From assembly GCA_900555265.1 (NCBI GenBank), contig UNSL01000004.1, forward strand, positions 1 to 64,000: a stretch of 64,000 nt of DNA. Direction: 5' to 3'. The position numbers were made by a program, and so were the translations under genes. The DNA comes from Candidatus Saccharimonadota bacterium (lineage in GTDB: Bacteria; Patescibacteriota; Saccharimonadia; Saccharimonadales; Saccharimonadaceae). Numbering within the stretch: the first letter of the stretch is position 1; each line of letters starts with the position of its first letter. The notes under the pieces are model-generated. The model searched no databases. It was not told the origin of the DNA and was given only the letters and a program-made list of their open reading frames with translations. Shown here in pieces: positions 8,484-16,937 of this stretch.

Positions 8484-8512
8484 TTGTTTTTCGTTGTCAT
8501 TTCTGCTACAAT
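8484..8512 (+). promoter_or_regulatory. Promoter of the rplJ-rplL operon
   Basis: TTGTTT (8484-8489), 17 bases, TACAAT (8507-8512) with an extended TGC just before the -10. Transcription would start near 8519, at the 5' edge of the L10 leader. Confidence 0.7.
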
Positions 8513-8518
8513 GGTCTG

Positions 8519-8650
8519 GAACATTACCAAAGACAGTGGCGACTTGGCGTAAAACAAGTATAAAAATGCCACCGAGGGATGAAACTAACAGTTTTATTTG
8601 ACGTCTTTGGTAGTGCGAGAATCAAAGACGTTTTTTGATTCTCCATTACC
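8519..8650 (+). ncRNA. Ribosomal protein L10 leader with attenuator
   Basis: The closing helix P1 is TACCAAAGAC (8525-8534) with GTCTTTGGTA (8603-8612). Inside are AGACAGTGGC, an ACTTG/CAAGT hairpin and GCCACCGAGG, the hallmarks of the L10 leader that the L10-(L12)4 complex binds. Downstream, ACGTCTTTG (8601-8609) pairs with CAAAGACGT (8623-8631) before a T-run, making a terminator that competes with P1. A third option pairs GAGAATCAAA (8617-8626) with TTTGATTCTC (8634-8643). Confidence 0.88.
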
Positions 8651-8704
8651 GCACGTTAACAAATTGGCACATAACAAATTAACTCAATCAAAGAAAGGAT
8701 TTTT

Positions 8705-9229
8705 ATGGCAATTTCACGCGATAAAAAACAAACTTTGGTTGCTGAACTGACAGAGCTATTAAAAGACGCTAAGGGTACGGCTTTTGCTCGATATCAAACT
8801 CTTACCGTTGCCGACCTACAAGAACTACGCAAGGCAGCTCGCGAAGCGGGTGTTACCATCAAGGTTGTTAAAAACCGATTGGTGCGCGTAGCTCTTCAGG
8901 AAATCGATACTTACAACGAAACCGACACCAGCTTATTGGTTGGTCAATTGGTTTACGCTGTAAGCACCGAAGATGAAGTTATGCCAGCAAAGGTATTGGA
9001 CACGTTTGCAAAAACACATCCAGCATTACAACTTGCAGGCGGCTTCTCAGGCGAAGGCTTGGCAATTAGCGAAGCTGACGTTAAAGCATTGGCAGGCCTA
9101 CCAAGCAAAGACCAGCTCGTTGCTCAAGTGGTATCACAATTGCTATCACCAGTACACGACACAGTCAACGCGCTTGGCGGCAATTTGCACGGACTTTTGG
9201 ACGGCATCGAAGCCAAAGCTACTGCTTAA
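8705..9229 (+). CDS. rplJ: 50S ribosomal protein L10
   Basis: 174 residues, normal length. The N-terminal RNA-binding domain shows the L10 pattern (KKQTLVAELTELLKDAKG, then ELRKAAREAGV and VVKNRLVRVAL). The C-terminal helix ends in a segment suited to binding L12 dimers. L10 anchors the L7/L12 stalk on 23S rRNA and represses its own operon through the leader just upstream. The SD AAAGGA is 6-7 bases before the ATG. It is co-transcribed with rplL, 65 bases downstream. Confidence 0.97.
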   Translation: MAISRDKKQTLVAELTELLKDAKGTAFARYQTLTVADLQELRKAAREAGVTIKVVKNRLVRVALQEIDTYNETDTSLLVGQLVYAVSTEDEVMPAKVLDTFAKTHPALQLAGGFSGEGLAISEADVKALAGLPSKDQLVAQVVSQLLSPVHDTVNALGGNLHGLLDGIEAKATA

Positions 9230-9294
9230 GTTTAGCAATCAACACTAGTAACGTTGCAACAATCGCAACAATATAATAATAAAGGAGAATATTA

Positions 9295-9672
9295 ATGGCT
9301 GATATTAAGAAATTGGCTGAAGAACTTGTAAAATTGACAGTTCTAGAAGTTAACGAATTGAAAAATCATCTTAAAGAAGAATACGGCATCGAGCCAGCTG
9401 CTGCAGCTGTCGCTGTTGCTGGTCCAGCTGCTGGTGGTGACGCCGCTGCTGCTGACGAAAAAACTGAGTTCACAGTTACTTTGAAAGACGCTGGTTCTCA
9501 GAAGGTTGCAGTCATCAAGGCTGTTAAGGAAATCACCGGCCTAGGTCTAGGTGAAGCAAAAGCTATCGTTGACGGCGCTCCAGCACCAGTCAAGGAAAAA
9601 GTTTCTAAAGACGAAGCTGAAGCTGCAAAGAAAACTTTGGAAGACGCTGGCGCTACTGTCGAGCTTTCATAA
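9295..9672 (+). CDS. rplL: 50S ribosomal protein L7/L12
   Basis: 125 residues with all three parts of L12: an N-terminal dimerisation domain (about 1-35), an Ala/Gly-rich hinge (about 36-52), and a C-terminal domain [13 protein letters not shown] through KIAVIK-like [19 protein letters not shown]. It recruits and activates translational GTPases. Strong SD AAAGGAG. In most bacteria rpoB follows, but here a terminator and unrelated genes do. Confidence 0.98.
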   Translation: MADIKKLAEELVKLTVLEVNELKNHLKEEYGIEPAAAAVAVAGPAAGGDAAAADEKTEFTVTLKDAGSQKVAVIKAVKEITGLGLGEAKAIVDGAPAPVKEKVSKDEAEAAKKTLEDAGATVELS

Positions 9673-9702
9673 TTTGTTATATAACGCCAATTTGTTTCGT
9701 TT

Positions 9703-9732
9703 AATCACCGTCCGCTCTGGGCGGTGATTTTT
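9703..9732 (+). terminator. Intrinsic terminator of rplJ-rplL
   Basis: AATCACCGTCC pairs with GGGCGGTGATT around GCTCT, followed by TTTA. Confidence 0.9.
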
Positions 9733-9922
9733 ATGCCGCCAATCTTAATATCACGAACCACACATCATTTTCAAGAGTAAAATTTGCAACACTTTTTCGT
9801 CCATATCTTATAGCGCTGTGGAAAATCAGAGAAAATTAAATGACATGACTTGATATAAATGTAAGGATATGCTATATATTAGTTAAGTATTATAAAAAAT
9901 AGACAAAGGAATTGCGAGAACC

Positions 9923-10438
9923 ATGTCTGAATTACCAGAAAAGCAAATTAAGCGTCTGAGGACACTTATTCAAGAGGCGGAGACTAATTTAGCTGCCGCA
10001 AAAGAATTATTGATTAGTATTATTGGCGATGATGGTCAAGTTGTTACGCCAAAAACTTCGTCAGATAATGTAGCAGGAAAGATTATCGAAGGCGTATTTG
10101 ACGGACAAATGATGCTCAGTCCTGACGGTAAAAATTACCCAATCCCAGCTAACTACGCTTCAAAATCGAAGCTGGTTGAAGGCGACTTGATGAAATTGAC
10201 AATCGCCGAAGACGGCAGCTTTATCTATAAGCAGATCGGTCCTGTACCACGAAAGCAAGTTATTGGAACGCTTGTTCAGCACGACGGAATTTACTACGTC
10301 GAGGCTTCCGGCCGAGAATATCGCATTTTGCTTGCTAGCGTAACTTACTTCCGAATTAACGTCGGCGACCAAGTTACAATCATCATCCCTGAAGACAATC
10401 CTGACGCAACTTGGGCTGCAGTCGAAGCTGCATTGTAA
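9923..10438 (+). CDS. Conserved-looking hypothetical protein with N-terminal coiled coil
   Basis: 171 residues, not recognised. Residues 1-35 (LPEKQIKRLRTLIQEAETN onward) form a likely amphipathic helix or coiled coil. After a short Ser/Asp-rich linker the remaining ~120 residues are a soluble beta-rich domain with repeated Gly/Asp turns (DGKNYPIP, GDLMKLTIAEDG, GDQVTIIIPED), which looks like two small barrel-like repeats. No signal peptide, membrane helix, cysteines or catalytic pattern can be seen. A ~190-base upstream gap contains AT-rich promoter-like sequence (TTGATA with TATATA-type -10). The next gene starts 6 bases after its stop, suggesting an operon. Confidence 0.8.
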   Translation: MSELPEKQIKRLRTLIQEAETNLAAAKELLISIIGDDGQVVTPKTSSDNVAGKIIEGVFDGQMMLSPDGKNYPIPANYASKSKLVEGDLMKLTIAEDGSFIYKQIGPVPRKQVIGTLVQHDGIYYVEASGREYRILLASVTYFRINVGDQVTIIIPEDNPDATWAAVEAAL

Positions 10439-10443
10439 ATATT

Positions 10444-11319
10444 ATGCTACCGAGCGAATTTCTGCTCAGTTACGCCAGTTTTAACGCTGACAATAAGCCT
10501 TTTATTGAATGTCAAGTTGACAGTAAAATTGAGCGTCATGAATTGTTCGAGCAAAATTTGTCTCTTGAGTTTGATTTTTCTGTTAAATATTGCGCGGGTT
10601 GGGTGGATTTTGAGAATCGCTGTAGCCAAATTTGTCCAGATTACGCCACGGTTGATGAAAAGTATGAAAATTGCTTAAAATGCCGCGATAAAACAGGCTT
10701 TAATCCAGCATTTTACAACGCCAGTTCGGTTTCCGCCCAACAAGAAAAAATCAATCAAAACCCGCACTTTGTTTACTTGGCGTACTTCGCAACAAACGTC
10801 ATAAAAGTTGGAATCTCGCAAGAAGAGCGCGGAATTCGGAGATTGTTGGAACAGGGAGCGCGATTAGCCATAAAATTAGAAACGTTTTCTTCGGCATTGA
10901 TCGCCAGGCAATACGAGGCGAAAATTTCCAAGCTGGACGGAATAGTTGAAACCCTGCCAGTTTACAAAAAGCTGGAATTGATAAAACAAGCGTTTAACCG
11001 TGCTGACGGCGAAAGGGAATTGCGGCAAAAATTACTTGAAATTGAGCAGAAAATTGGCGTGTCGTTTCCGAAATCTGAGCTAATTCCTTGCGAAGATTAT
11101 TTTCAAACCGCTGGCGTTGATTTGTCACGTGTCGTTTTAATGAAGGATTGCAGTCAATTGGTCGGACGCGTACGCAGTGTCATCGGCTCAATTGTCATTA
11201 CTGATTACGACGGTCAGCTGCTGGCTTACAACATCAAAAAGCTTATTGGCTATCAGGCGCAAAAAGTTGACGGAGAAATTGAGCTGGATTTACCAACCGA
11301 GCAATTAACGTTATTTTAA
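10444..11319 (+). CDS. DUF2797 family protein
   Basis: 291 residues from ATG 10444. The N-terminal half has a Cys cluster (CAGW, CSQICPDY, CLKCRDKTGFNPAFYN), likely a zinc-binding element. It is followed by FVYLAYFATNVIKVGISQE, a GIY-YIG-like strand pattern typical of DUF2797, with GIRRLLEQGA after it. The C-terminal region ends in a beta-rich part (RVRSVIGSIVITDYDGQLL). DUF2797 proteins have no established function; the zinc and GIY-YIG-like pattern hint at nucleic-acid binding. It starts 6 bases after the preceding gene, so the two are probably translated together. Confidence 0.85.
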   Translation: MLPSEFLLSYASFNADNKPFIECQVDSKIERHELFEQNLSLEFDFSVKYCAGWVDFENRCSQICPDYATVDEKYENCLKCRDKTGFNPAFYNASSVSAQQEKINQNPHFVYLAYFATNVIKVGISQEERGIRRLLEQGARLAIKLETFSSALIARQYEAKISKLDGIVETLPVYKKLELIKQAFNRADGERELRQKLLEIEQKIGVSFPKSELIPCEDYFQTAGVDLSRVVLMKDCSQLVGRVRSVIGSIVITDYDGQLLAYNIKKLIGYQAQKVDGEIELDLPTEQLTLF

Positions 11320-11417
11320 AACCTTATTTTTACAATATATTTTTGATGAAATAGCTTGAAATTTCACTCTATTACTGATATATATAAATCAAACTTTCAC
11401 AGTAAAGGAGGCTACCA

Positions 11418-11639
11418 ATGAGCTTAACTACAATATTATTAAATACTTCAATAGTACTGGCGCGATACTTGCCATATGTCTCAGGAACGGTGACTCTAAT
11501 TACATCAATATTCATCCTTAAGAAAGAAAAAATTAGCAAGAAGTCTAAGGCTCTGTTATTAACTTGCATAATTACTGCCATTATCACAATAATAATCGTA
11601 TTTATGCGATCTCGAATACTCGGAAATCACATTTGTTAA
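11418..11639 (+). CDS. Small two-helix membrane protein
   Basis: 73 residues. The strong SD AAAGGAGG at 11404-11411, six bases from the ATG, argues that it is translated. Two hydrophobic helices (about 17-34 and 44-62) flank a Lys-rich turn KKEKISKKSK, giving a hairpin with the loop on the cytoplasmic side. Not recognised. An open segment in another frame begins inside its 3' end (11597), so the original gene may have been longer and frameshifted. Confidence 0.65.
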   Translation: MSLTTILLNTSIVLARYLPYVSGTVTLITSIFILKKEKISKKSKALLLTCIITAIITIIIVFMRSRILGNHIC

Positions 11640-11832
11640 CTTCTACTGCGGCGGCAGGTTTAGTAACATCCCCGGTGATAGTCATGGTCATGTCAGAGCC
11701 ACTGGCGGTCCGCTCGGCGAAAATATCGTCTATTGGAGGCTGCCTGAGAGCGAGGGCGGTCAGGTTATCGTAGACAACTCATGGGGAATCATGAACGGCA
11801 ACGACTTGCGCGATCACCTCACTGACTTCTGA
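11597..11832 (+). pseudogene. Start-less coding fragment, GC-richer than neighbours
   Basis: An open frame of ~78 codons with no ATG, GTG or TTG at its beginning runs to TGA at 11830-11832. Its product reads like real protein (NFYCGGRFSNIPGDSHGH, then GGQVIVDNSWGIMNG). Base composition is visibly GC-richer than the flanks. It is best explained as a truncated or frameshifted C-terminal remnant, perhaps once fused to the 11418 frame. A structured non-coding segment is the alternative. Confidence 0.4.
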
Positions 11833-11888
11833 GTCATAAGACCTGGATATGTCTGAAAACTATCCATCTTACCTGGTATAATTTCATT

Positions 11889-12281
11889 ATGAACAATTAC
11901 TCAAATTTTGTATTTCCGGCTGTAGTTTTTGAAGCATTTCCAATTCTGAAAAAATTGGGGTATGTTCGACAATTCGCACCGCTAGCACCATTATATCCCG
12001 ACACCACTTTTCATCTATTTACCGACGATAGCGGACGGTTTCTAATATTAGTTATGACCGACTATGCCGACCCAATAGATCAGAGTCGAGAACTAAAGAA
12101 TATTTCTGGTGAATATGCGTTTGAGTTTACTAAGCTCATCAAACCGTATAGTAACGATGAATATATTGGGATAAAAGAAAATGACGAGATACTTGAAGAT
12201 CCAACCGTGTCAGACCCTAATAGTTACTACCGTTTTTATGTCGCCGAAACAAAACACAAAATCGATCTGCGTTATCCATAA
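11889..12281 (+). CDS. Hypothetical protein, 130 residues
   Basis: Not recognised. A soluble acidic protein without signal peptide or membrane helix, with alternating strands (TTFHLFTDDSGRFLILVMTD) and an acidic C-terminal half. TATAAT at 11877-11882 ends 6 bases before the ATG, the same leaderless arrangement as the recognised genes around it, which supports it as a real gene. It ends 46 bases before dnaX, whose own TATAAT lies in between. Confidence 0.7.
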   Translation: MNNYSNFVFPAVVFEAFPILKKLGYVRQFAPLAPLYPDTTFHLFTDDSGRFLILVMTDYADPIDQSRELKNISGEYAFEFTKLIKPYSNDEYIGIKENDEILEDPTVSDPNSYYRFYVAETKHKIDLRYP

Positions 12282-12327
12282 AAAATGCCGTTTTCTGCTA
12301 TAATTATCTCATGAGGAGCATGAGGGG

Positions 12328-13776
12328 ATGAGTCAGGCGCTATATCGTAAATATCGCAGTCGTAGTTTGGATGAAGTTTTAGGTCAAGATCACGTGACTA
12401 GTATTTTACGTCGAGCGTTAGATCAGGGAAAAATTGCTCATGCGTACTTGTTGACTGGACCGCGTGGCGTGGGAAAAACATCGGTGGCGCGAATTCTGGC
12501 GCACGAGATTAACCATCTGCCATATGATGATGACTCCTCAAACTTGGACATCATTGAAATTGACGCAGCCAGCAATAACGGCGTCGATGACATTCGCGCT
12601 TTAAGGGAAAAAGTCCAAGTCGCGCCTGTTTCTGCGCCGAAAAAAGTTTATATCATCGACGAAGTTCATATGCTGTCAAAATCAGCATTTAACGCGCTAT
12701 TAAAAACCTTGGAAGAACCGCCAGAGCACGTGGTGTTTATCTTAGCTACAACCGACGCCGACAAACTTCCAGCCACAATTCTTAGTCGTGTGCAGCAATT
12801 TTTCTTCCGCCCAATTCCGACGGAAATTATGACGCGCCAATTAATGAATATAGCGAAAAAAGAAGGATTTGCAATCGAAGAGGATGCTGCCAAGTTAATT
12901 GCTGAACGTTCCCGTGGCGGATTCCGTGACGGCATTAGTATGCTTGACCAATTGTCGATTTTAGCAACATCAGACCAGCCACTGACGGCGAATATGGTTA
13001 CCGAATATTTGGGACTGAGCGACGCGACGATGCTCGGCAATTTGTTGGATTCATATCCATCCGACGACAACGAGAAAGTCTTAAACATCTTTCAGGAATT
13101 AGAAAATAGCGGCGCAAATTCAGTTATCGTGTCGCATCAATTATTGTCGATTGCTCGCAATAGATTGCGGAAAAATCCAAACCTTGTTGGGCTGGTTCAG
13201 CAATTGATCGAGGTTGATCGGCACCCGCATCCAGACTTGAAACTATTGACGATATTCATGAATAGCAATTCTCAGCCGGCAGAAAAACCAGTCACGCCAA
13301 AGAAAAATATAGCTCAAGCCGCGTTCCAAAAACCCGCCGAAAAACCAGCGCCAATTAAGTCAGCAGAGCCAACCAAACCGACAGAAAAACCGATTGAAAA
13401 AGAAGAAAAACCAGCCGAGCCAGTGAAAAAAACTGCCGCAAAACCAAAGAAAACCGACGCGCCACTAGAGCTAAATTGGGAAAAAGTCATTGAAAGAGCG
13501 AAGGAAAAATCCCTCGGGCTGGCGTCATTGTTGCAGAAAAGTCAGTGGTCGTTTGACGGTGAAAAATTGACAATTTACGCAGGTTCCGCGTTTTATAAGA
13601 AAAAGCTGGACGACGCAAAAAACAAACCATTGATCTCAGAAATTATCTCAGAAGAAACCGCGATGGATTTGGAAATTGATATAATTGGAGAGAAGAAGCC
13701 GCCGGAGGACGAAAAATTGGCGGAAATTGCAGAATTAATGGGTGGCGGCGAAGAAGTTAAGCTGGAGGATATTTAA
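12328..13776 (+). CDS. dnaX: DNA polymerase III gamma/tau subunit
   Basis: 482 residues. AAA+ clamp-loader core: Walker A GPRGVGKT at 44-51, Walker B VYIIDEVHML, sensor-1 FILATTDADKLP, and the SRV-type arginine-finger region. In standard DnaX a four-Cys zinc module follows RILA; here residues 58-75 (HEINHLPYDDDSSNLD) contain no cysteine, so the module has been lost. After the lid domain comes a Pro/Lys/Glu-rich linker (~315-375) and a short C-terminal domain that may bind the replicase. It loads the sliding clamp. The SD GAGGAG precedes the ATG. Its stop overlaps the dnaB start (TAATG). Confidence 0.96.
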   Translation: MSQALYRKYRSRSLDEVLGQDHVTSILRRALDQGKIAHAYLLTGPRGVGKTSVARILAHEINHLPYDDDSSNLDIIEIDAASNNGVDDIRALREKVQVAPVSAPKKVYIIDEVHMLSKSAFNALLKTLEEPPEHVVFILATTDADKLPATILSRVQQFFFRPIPTEIMTRQLMNIAKKEGFAIEEDAAKLIAERSRGGFRDGISMLDQLSILATSDQPLTANMVTEYLGLSDATMLGNLLDSYPSDDNEKVLNIFQELENSGANSVIVSHQLLSIARNRLRKNPNLVGLVQQLIEVDRHPHPDLKLLTIFMNSNSQPAEKPVTPKKNIAQAAFQKPAEKPAPIKSAEPTKPTEKPIEKEEKPAEPVKKTAAKPKKTDAPLELNWEKVIERAKEKSLGLASLLQKSQWSFDGEKLTIYAGSAFYKKKLDDAKNKPLISEIISEETAMDLEIDIIGEKKPPEDEKLAEIAELMGGGEEVKLEDI

Positions 13777-15128
13777 TGGCAGACAAGAGCGAAGAAGTAA
13801 AAGGGAAGATACCGCCACAAAATTTGGACGCGGAAAAGAGTTTGCTTGGGGCGGTTTTAATTGACGAGGAAGTTTTGGCGGACGCCGCAGAAATTACTCA
13901 CCCTAGCGATTTTTACGACAAGAATCACGGATTGATTTTTGCCGGAATGATGCGGCTATTTGAAAAACACAAACCCGTCGACCTTCTGACCTTAACTGAC
14001 GAATTGAAGCGAAAGGACGAACTGGAATTGGTCGGCGGATCGGCATACCTGACAGAACTAACAAACTACGTCCCAACGGCAGCGCACGCATCGGCTTACG
14101 CGGAGATGATCGCGCAAGCAGCAGTTCGCAGGCGTCTGATAAAAGCGAGTGGCGATATTTCCGAGCTTGGCTATGACGAATCGACGACCACGCAGGAGTT
14201 ATTAGAGAAGGCCGAAGCTGAACTTTTCAGCGTGTCAGACCAATCAACCAAGCAAGATTTGGTCAGTCTGGAAAGCATTCTGACGGATAGTTTTGATCGA
14301 ATTGAAGAGCTCAGTAAGAATAAAGGTTCTCTTAGGGGAGTTCGCACTGGCTATCGTGATTTGGACAATATGACCGCTGGCTTGCAAAAATCAGACTTGA
14401 TCATTCTGGCGGCGCGCCCAGCCATGGGTAAGACGACGTTGGTGACAAATCTGGCTTATAACGTGGCAACGATTGAGAAAAATCCCGTCCTATTTTTCAG
14501 CCTAGAGATGAGTAAGGAACAGCTGGTCGACCGTATGTTAGCGGATGCATCGGGAGTTGATAGCTGGAATATTCGCACCGGAAATCTGAGCGACGAAGAT
14601 TTTGCTAAATTGTCTGAAGCTATGGGGGAAATGGCCGAGGCGCCGATTTACATCGATGACACACCAGGATTATCAGTTTTGGAAATGCGCACGAAAGCTC
14701 GAAGAATTGCCCACGAGAATCCATTAGGATTAATCATCGTCGACTATTTGCAGCTTATGCAGGCCAACGGAAACCACAACGGAAACCGCGTTCAGGAAGT
14801 TTCGGAAATTTCACGCGGACTGAAGCTTATTGCTCGCGAACTGAATGTGCCGCTAATTGCCCTGAGCCAGTTGAGCCGTTCCGTTGAATCACGCACGCCG
14901 CCAATTCCGCAACTAGCCGACCTGCGTGAATCCGGTTCCATTGAGCAGGACGCCGACATCGTGAGCTTTATTTATCGCCCTGGATATTATGAGCCAGACA
15001 ACCCAGAAGTACAGAATATTACAGACCTCATCATTGCCAAGCACCGTAACGGTCCAGTCGGTAAAGTCCAATTATACTTCCACCCAGAGCGCCTACGCTT
15101 TATGAGCCTGGATCGCAAGCATGAATAG
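13776..15128 (+). CDS. dnaB: Replicative DNA helicase DnaB
   Basis: 450 residues, full length. The N-terminal DnaB helical domain (about 14-115) has the PPQNLDAEKSLLGAVLID opening. The RecA-like C-terminal ATPase has Walker A ARPAMGKTT (Lys219), FSLEM, Walker B LIIVDYLQLM, and the SQLSRSVE arginine region. It unwinds DNA ahead of the fork as a hexamer. It overlaps dnaX by one base and is translationally coupled to it, an unusual but sensible replication pairing. Confidence 0.98.
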   Translation: MADKSEEVKGKIPPQNLDAEKSLLGAVLIDEEVLADAAEITHPSDFYDKNHGLIFAGMMRLFEKHKPVDLLTLTDELKRKDELELVGGSAYLTELTNYVPTAAHASAYAEMIAQAAVRRRLIKASGDISELGYDESTTTQELLEKAEAELFSVSDQSTKQDLVSLESILTDSFDRIEELSKNKGSLRGVRTGYRDLDNMTAGLQKSDLIILAARPAMGKTTLVTNLAYNVATIEKNPVLFFSLEMSKEQLVDRMLADASGVDSWNIRTGNLSDEDFAKLSEAMGEMAEAPIYIDDTPGLSVLEMRTKARRIAHENPLGLIIVDYLQLMQANGNHNGNRVQEVSEISRGLKLIARELNVPLIALSQLSRSVESRTPPIPQLADLRESGSIEQDADIVSFIYRPGYYEPDNPEVQNITDLIIAKHRNGPVGKVQLYFHPERLRFMSLDRKHE

Positions 15129-15149
15129 AATTGTGTTATAATCATACCA

Positions 15150-16610
15150 ATGAAAAAGCAAAAAGTTACCGATATATTCCTTTACCGATGGCGCTACGTT
15201 TTCGGCTATACGCTGCTGGCGCTGCTATACATAGGGGCTATTATAATTTCCGCGTTGCACGTACCGGGAGGTTTGTCGCAAGCAGAAATCGACATGGTCA
15301 ATACGACAAATCACTTGAATTTTAGCGTCGAAGGAATCGCCGTCACAAATCTGCCATTTCACCTTCTTCAATTGCTATTCTTCAAGCTATTCGGCGTCAG
15401 CTTATTAACAATTAAAGCACCCGCCGTAATCCTTTCAATCGCCAGCTCCGTCGCTATTTTCTTCCTCTTAAAACGCTGGTTTAAGCCGTCCACAACGATT
15501 CTATCGCTATTAATCATGGCAACGACCGGACAATTCTTATTCATCGGTCAAAGCGCAACTGTTGGCATTTTATACATCTTTTACACCGCGCTAACTTTAC
15601 TTTTTGCCACGTTAATTCTCCAAAAAGCCCAGAACGCCTCCATTTGGCGAATCAGCTTAGCCATCACCACGGCACTCAGCCTCTTCACTCCGTATTTTTG
15701 GTACATCAATCTGGGACTTCTGATCATCGCCTTTTTACATCCACATCCACGCTATTTCCTCGTCTCCAGAAAACATCGCAAGTCTTGGATTGTGCCGTCC
15801 GCTATTTTATTCACGATTGGTTGTGCGATTAGTTTTCTTTGCTATAAATCCCACGCGCTATTTTACAACCTCATCGGCATCAACAGCCTAAGTTTTGATA
15901 TCGCTTCGAACCTCAGGACTTTATATTACACATACATCCGCATTTTCCCATCAGTCGTAGGAAACCAAATCACGCCAATTATGGACGTTAACGCAATGGT
16001 GCTAATTGGACTAGGACTATTCCGCAGCTTCCAAAAAATCTCCAGCGCCCGCTCGTTTATGATTTGGTCGTGGCTAATCTTAGCATTGGCGCTACTCATC
16101 TTCCAGCCAAGTCTCACCCCGATAATCATCATCCCGCTATTTATTCTCTTGGCGGTCGGATTGGAGTCCCTAATGAATATGTGGTACGGACTTTTCCCGC
16201 GCAATCCATACGCTCGTGGCACAGGGCTGGTTCTTATATCAATGCTAATCATCGTTATGGTGGTAGGTGGCAGCTTCCGCTATATTGACAGTTATCGCTA
16301 TTTCCCAGAAGCAGCTTCACGCTTTAATAAAGATTTATCTCTACTCTGTAAAAATACCGCGCCGACCGATTCATTCTCATTATTGGTCAGCAAAGAAGAA
16401 TCACCGATTTACGAAGCGCTTAAAAAACACAACTATCACCAGATATCGATTATCCACACAGCGCCAGCAAGCGTCGGACAGACTTTATATGTTAGCCACA
16501 GCGTAAAGTCTCAAATTCCGCAGACTTACTCTGGGCACTTGTCGTCAGTAATCGTCAATGACCATAAGGACGGCGACCGATTCTATATCTACACATCCGA
16601 CCGCAAATAG
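15150..16610 (+). CDS. GT39-like polytopic membrane glycosyltransferase
   Basis: 486 residues with about ten predicted membrane helices. The order fits the GT-C fold of dolichyl-phosphate-mannose-type (PMT/GT39) enzymes: a first helix, an extracytoplasmic loop beginning HVPGGLSQAEIDMVN (acidic residues expected for metal/substrate binding), then alternating helices with FKLFGVSLLTIK and LLKRWFKP, and a C-terminal extracytoplasmic tail (~120 residues). Such enzymes use polyprenyl-phosphate sugars to glycosylate proteins or glycans outside the membrane. TATAAT ends 7 bases before the ATG. Acceptor unknown; the GT39 assignment is by topology and motif feel. Confidence 0.75.
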   Translation: MKKQKVTDIFLYRWRYVFGYTLLALLYIGAIIISALHVPGGLSQAEIDMVNTTNHLNFSVEGIAVTNLPFHLLQLLFFKLFGVSLLTIKAPAVILSIASSVAIFFLLKRWFKPSTTILSLLIMATTGQFLFIGQSATVGILYIFYTALTLLFATLILQKAQNASIWRISLAITTALSLFTPYFWYINLGLLIIAFLHPHPRYFLVSRKHRKSWIVPSAILFTIGCAISFLCYKSHALFYNLIGINSLSFDIASNLRTLYYTYIRIFPSVVGNQITPIMDVNAMVLIGLGLFRSFQKISSARSFMIWSWLILALALLIFQPSLTPIIIIPLFILLAVGLESLMNMWYGLFPRNPYARGTGLVLISMLIIVMVVGGSFRYIDSYRYFPEAASRFNKDLSLLCKNTAPTDSFSLLVSKEESPIYEALKKHNYHQISIIHTAPASVGQTLYVSHSVKSQIPQTYSGHLSSVIVNDHKDGDRFYIYTSDRK

Positions 16611-16642
16611 GGTATAATTGTAAGTGTTAAATAAGGAGGAAT

Positions 16643-16933
16643 ATGGCGTTTGATCAGGTAAAAATGCTGCAACAATTACGCAAAGCACAGAAACAATTAG
16701 GGAAAGAAATCATCGAGGTTGAGGCTGGCGATGGCGCTGTGATCGTACAAATCACTGGCGAATTAAAGATCAAATCTGTAAAGATTGACCCAGAAATGGT
16801 CGACTTGGAGAATATCGAAGAGTTGGAGCACTGGATCGAAATCGCAGTTCGCGACGGCATGACAAAGGCTCAGGAAGTCGCTGCTGAAACTATGAAGCCA
16901 TTGATGGGCAGCTTGGGCAATTTGCCATTCTAA
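16643..16933 (+). CDS. ybaB: YbaB/EbfC nucleoid-associated protein
   Basis: 96 residues, usual size. The YbaB pattern is clear: MLQQLRKAQKQLGKE helix, VEAGDGAVIVQITGELKIKS strands, then a helix and the Met/Gly-rich tail MKPLMGSLGNLPF. The protein forms tweezer-like DNA-binding dimers. SD AAGGAGG. It is followed 4 bases later by recR, the standard bacterial dnaX-ybaB-recR order with dnaB and a membrane enzyme inserted after dnaX. Confidence 0.95.
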   Translation: MAFDQVKMLQQLRKAQKQLGKEIIEVEAGDGAVIVQITGELKIKSVKIDPEMVDLENIEELEHWIEIAVRDGMTKAQEVAAETMKPLMGSLGNLPF

Positions 16934-16937
16934 AGTC

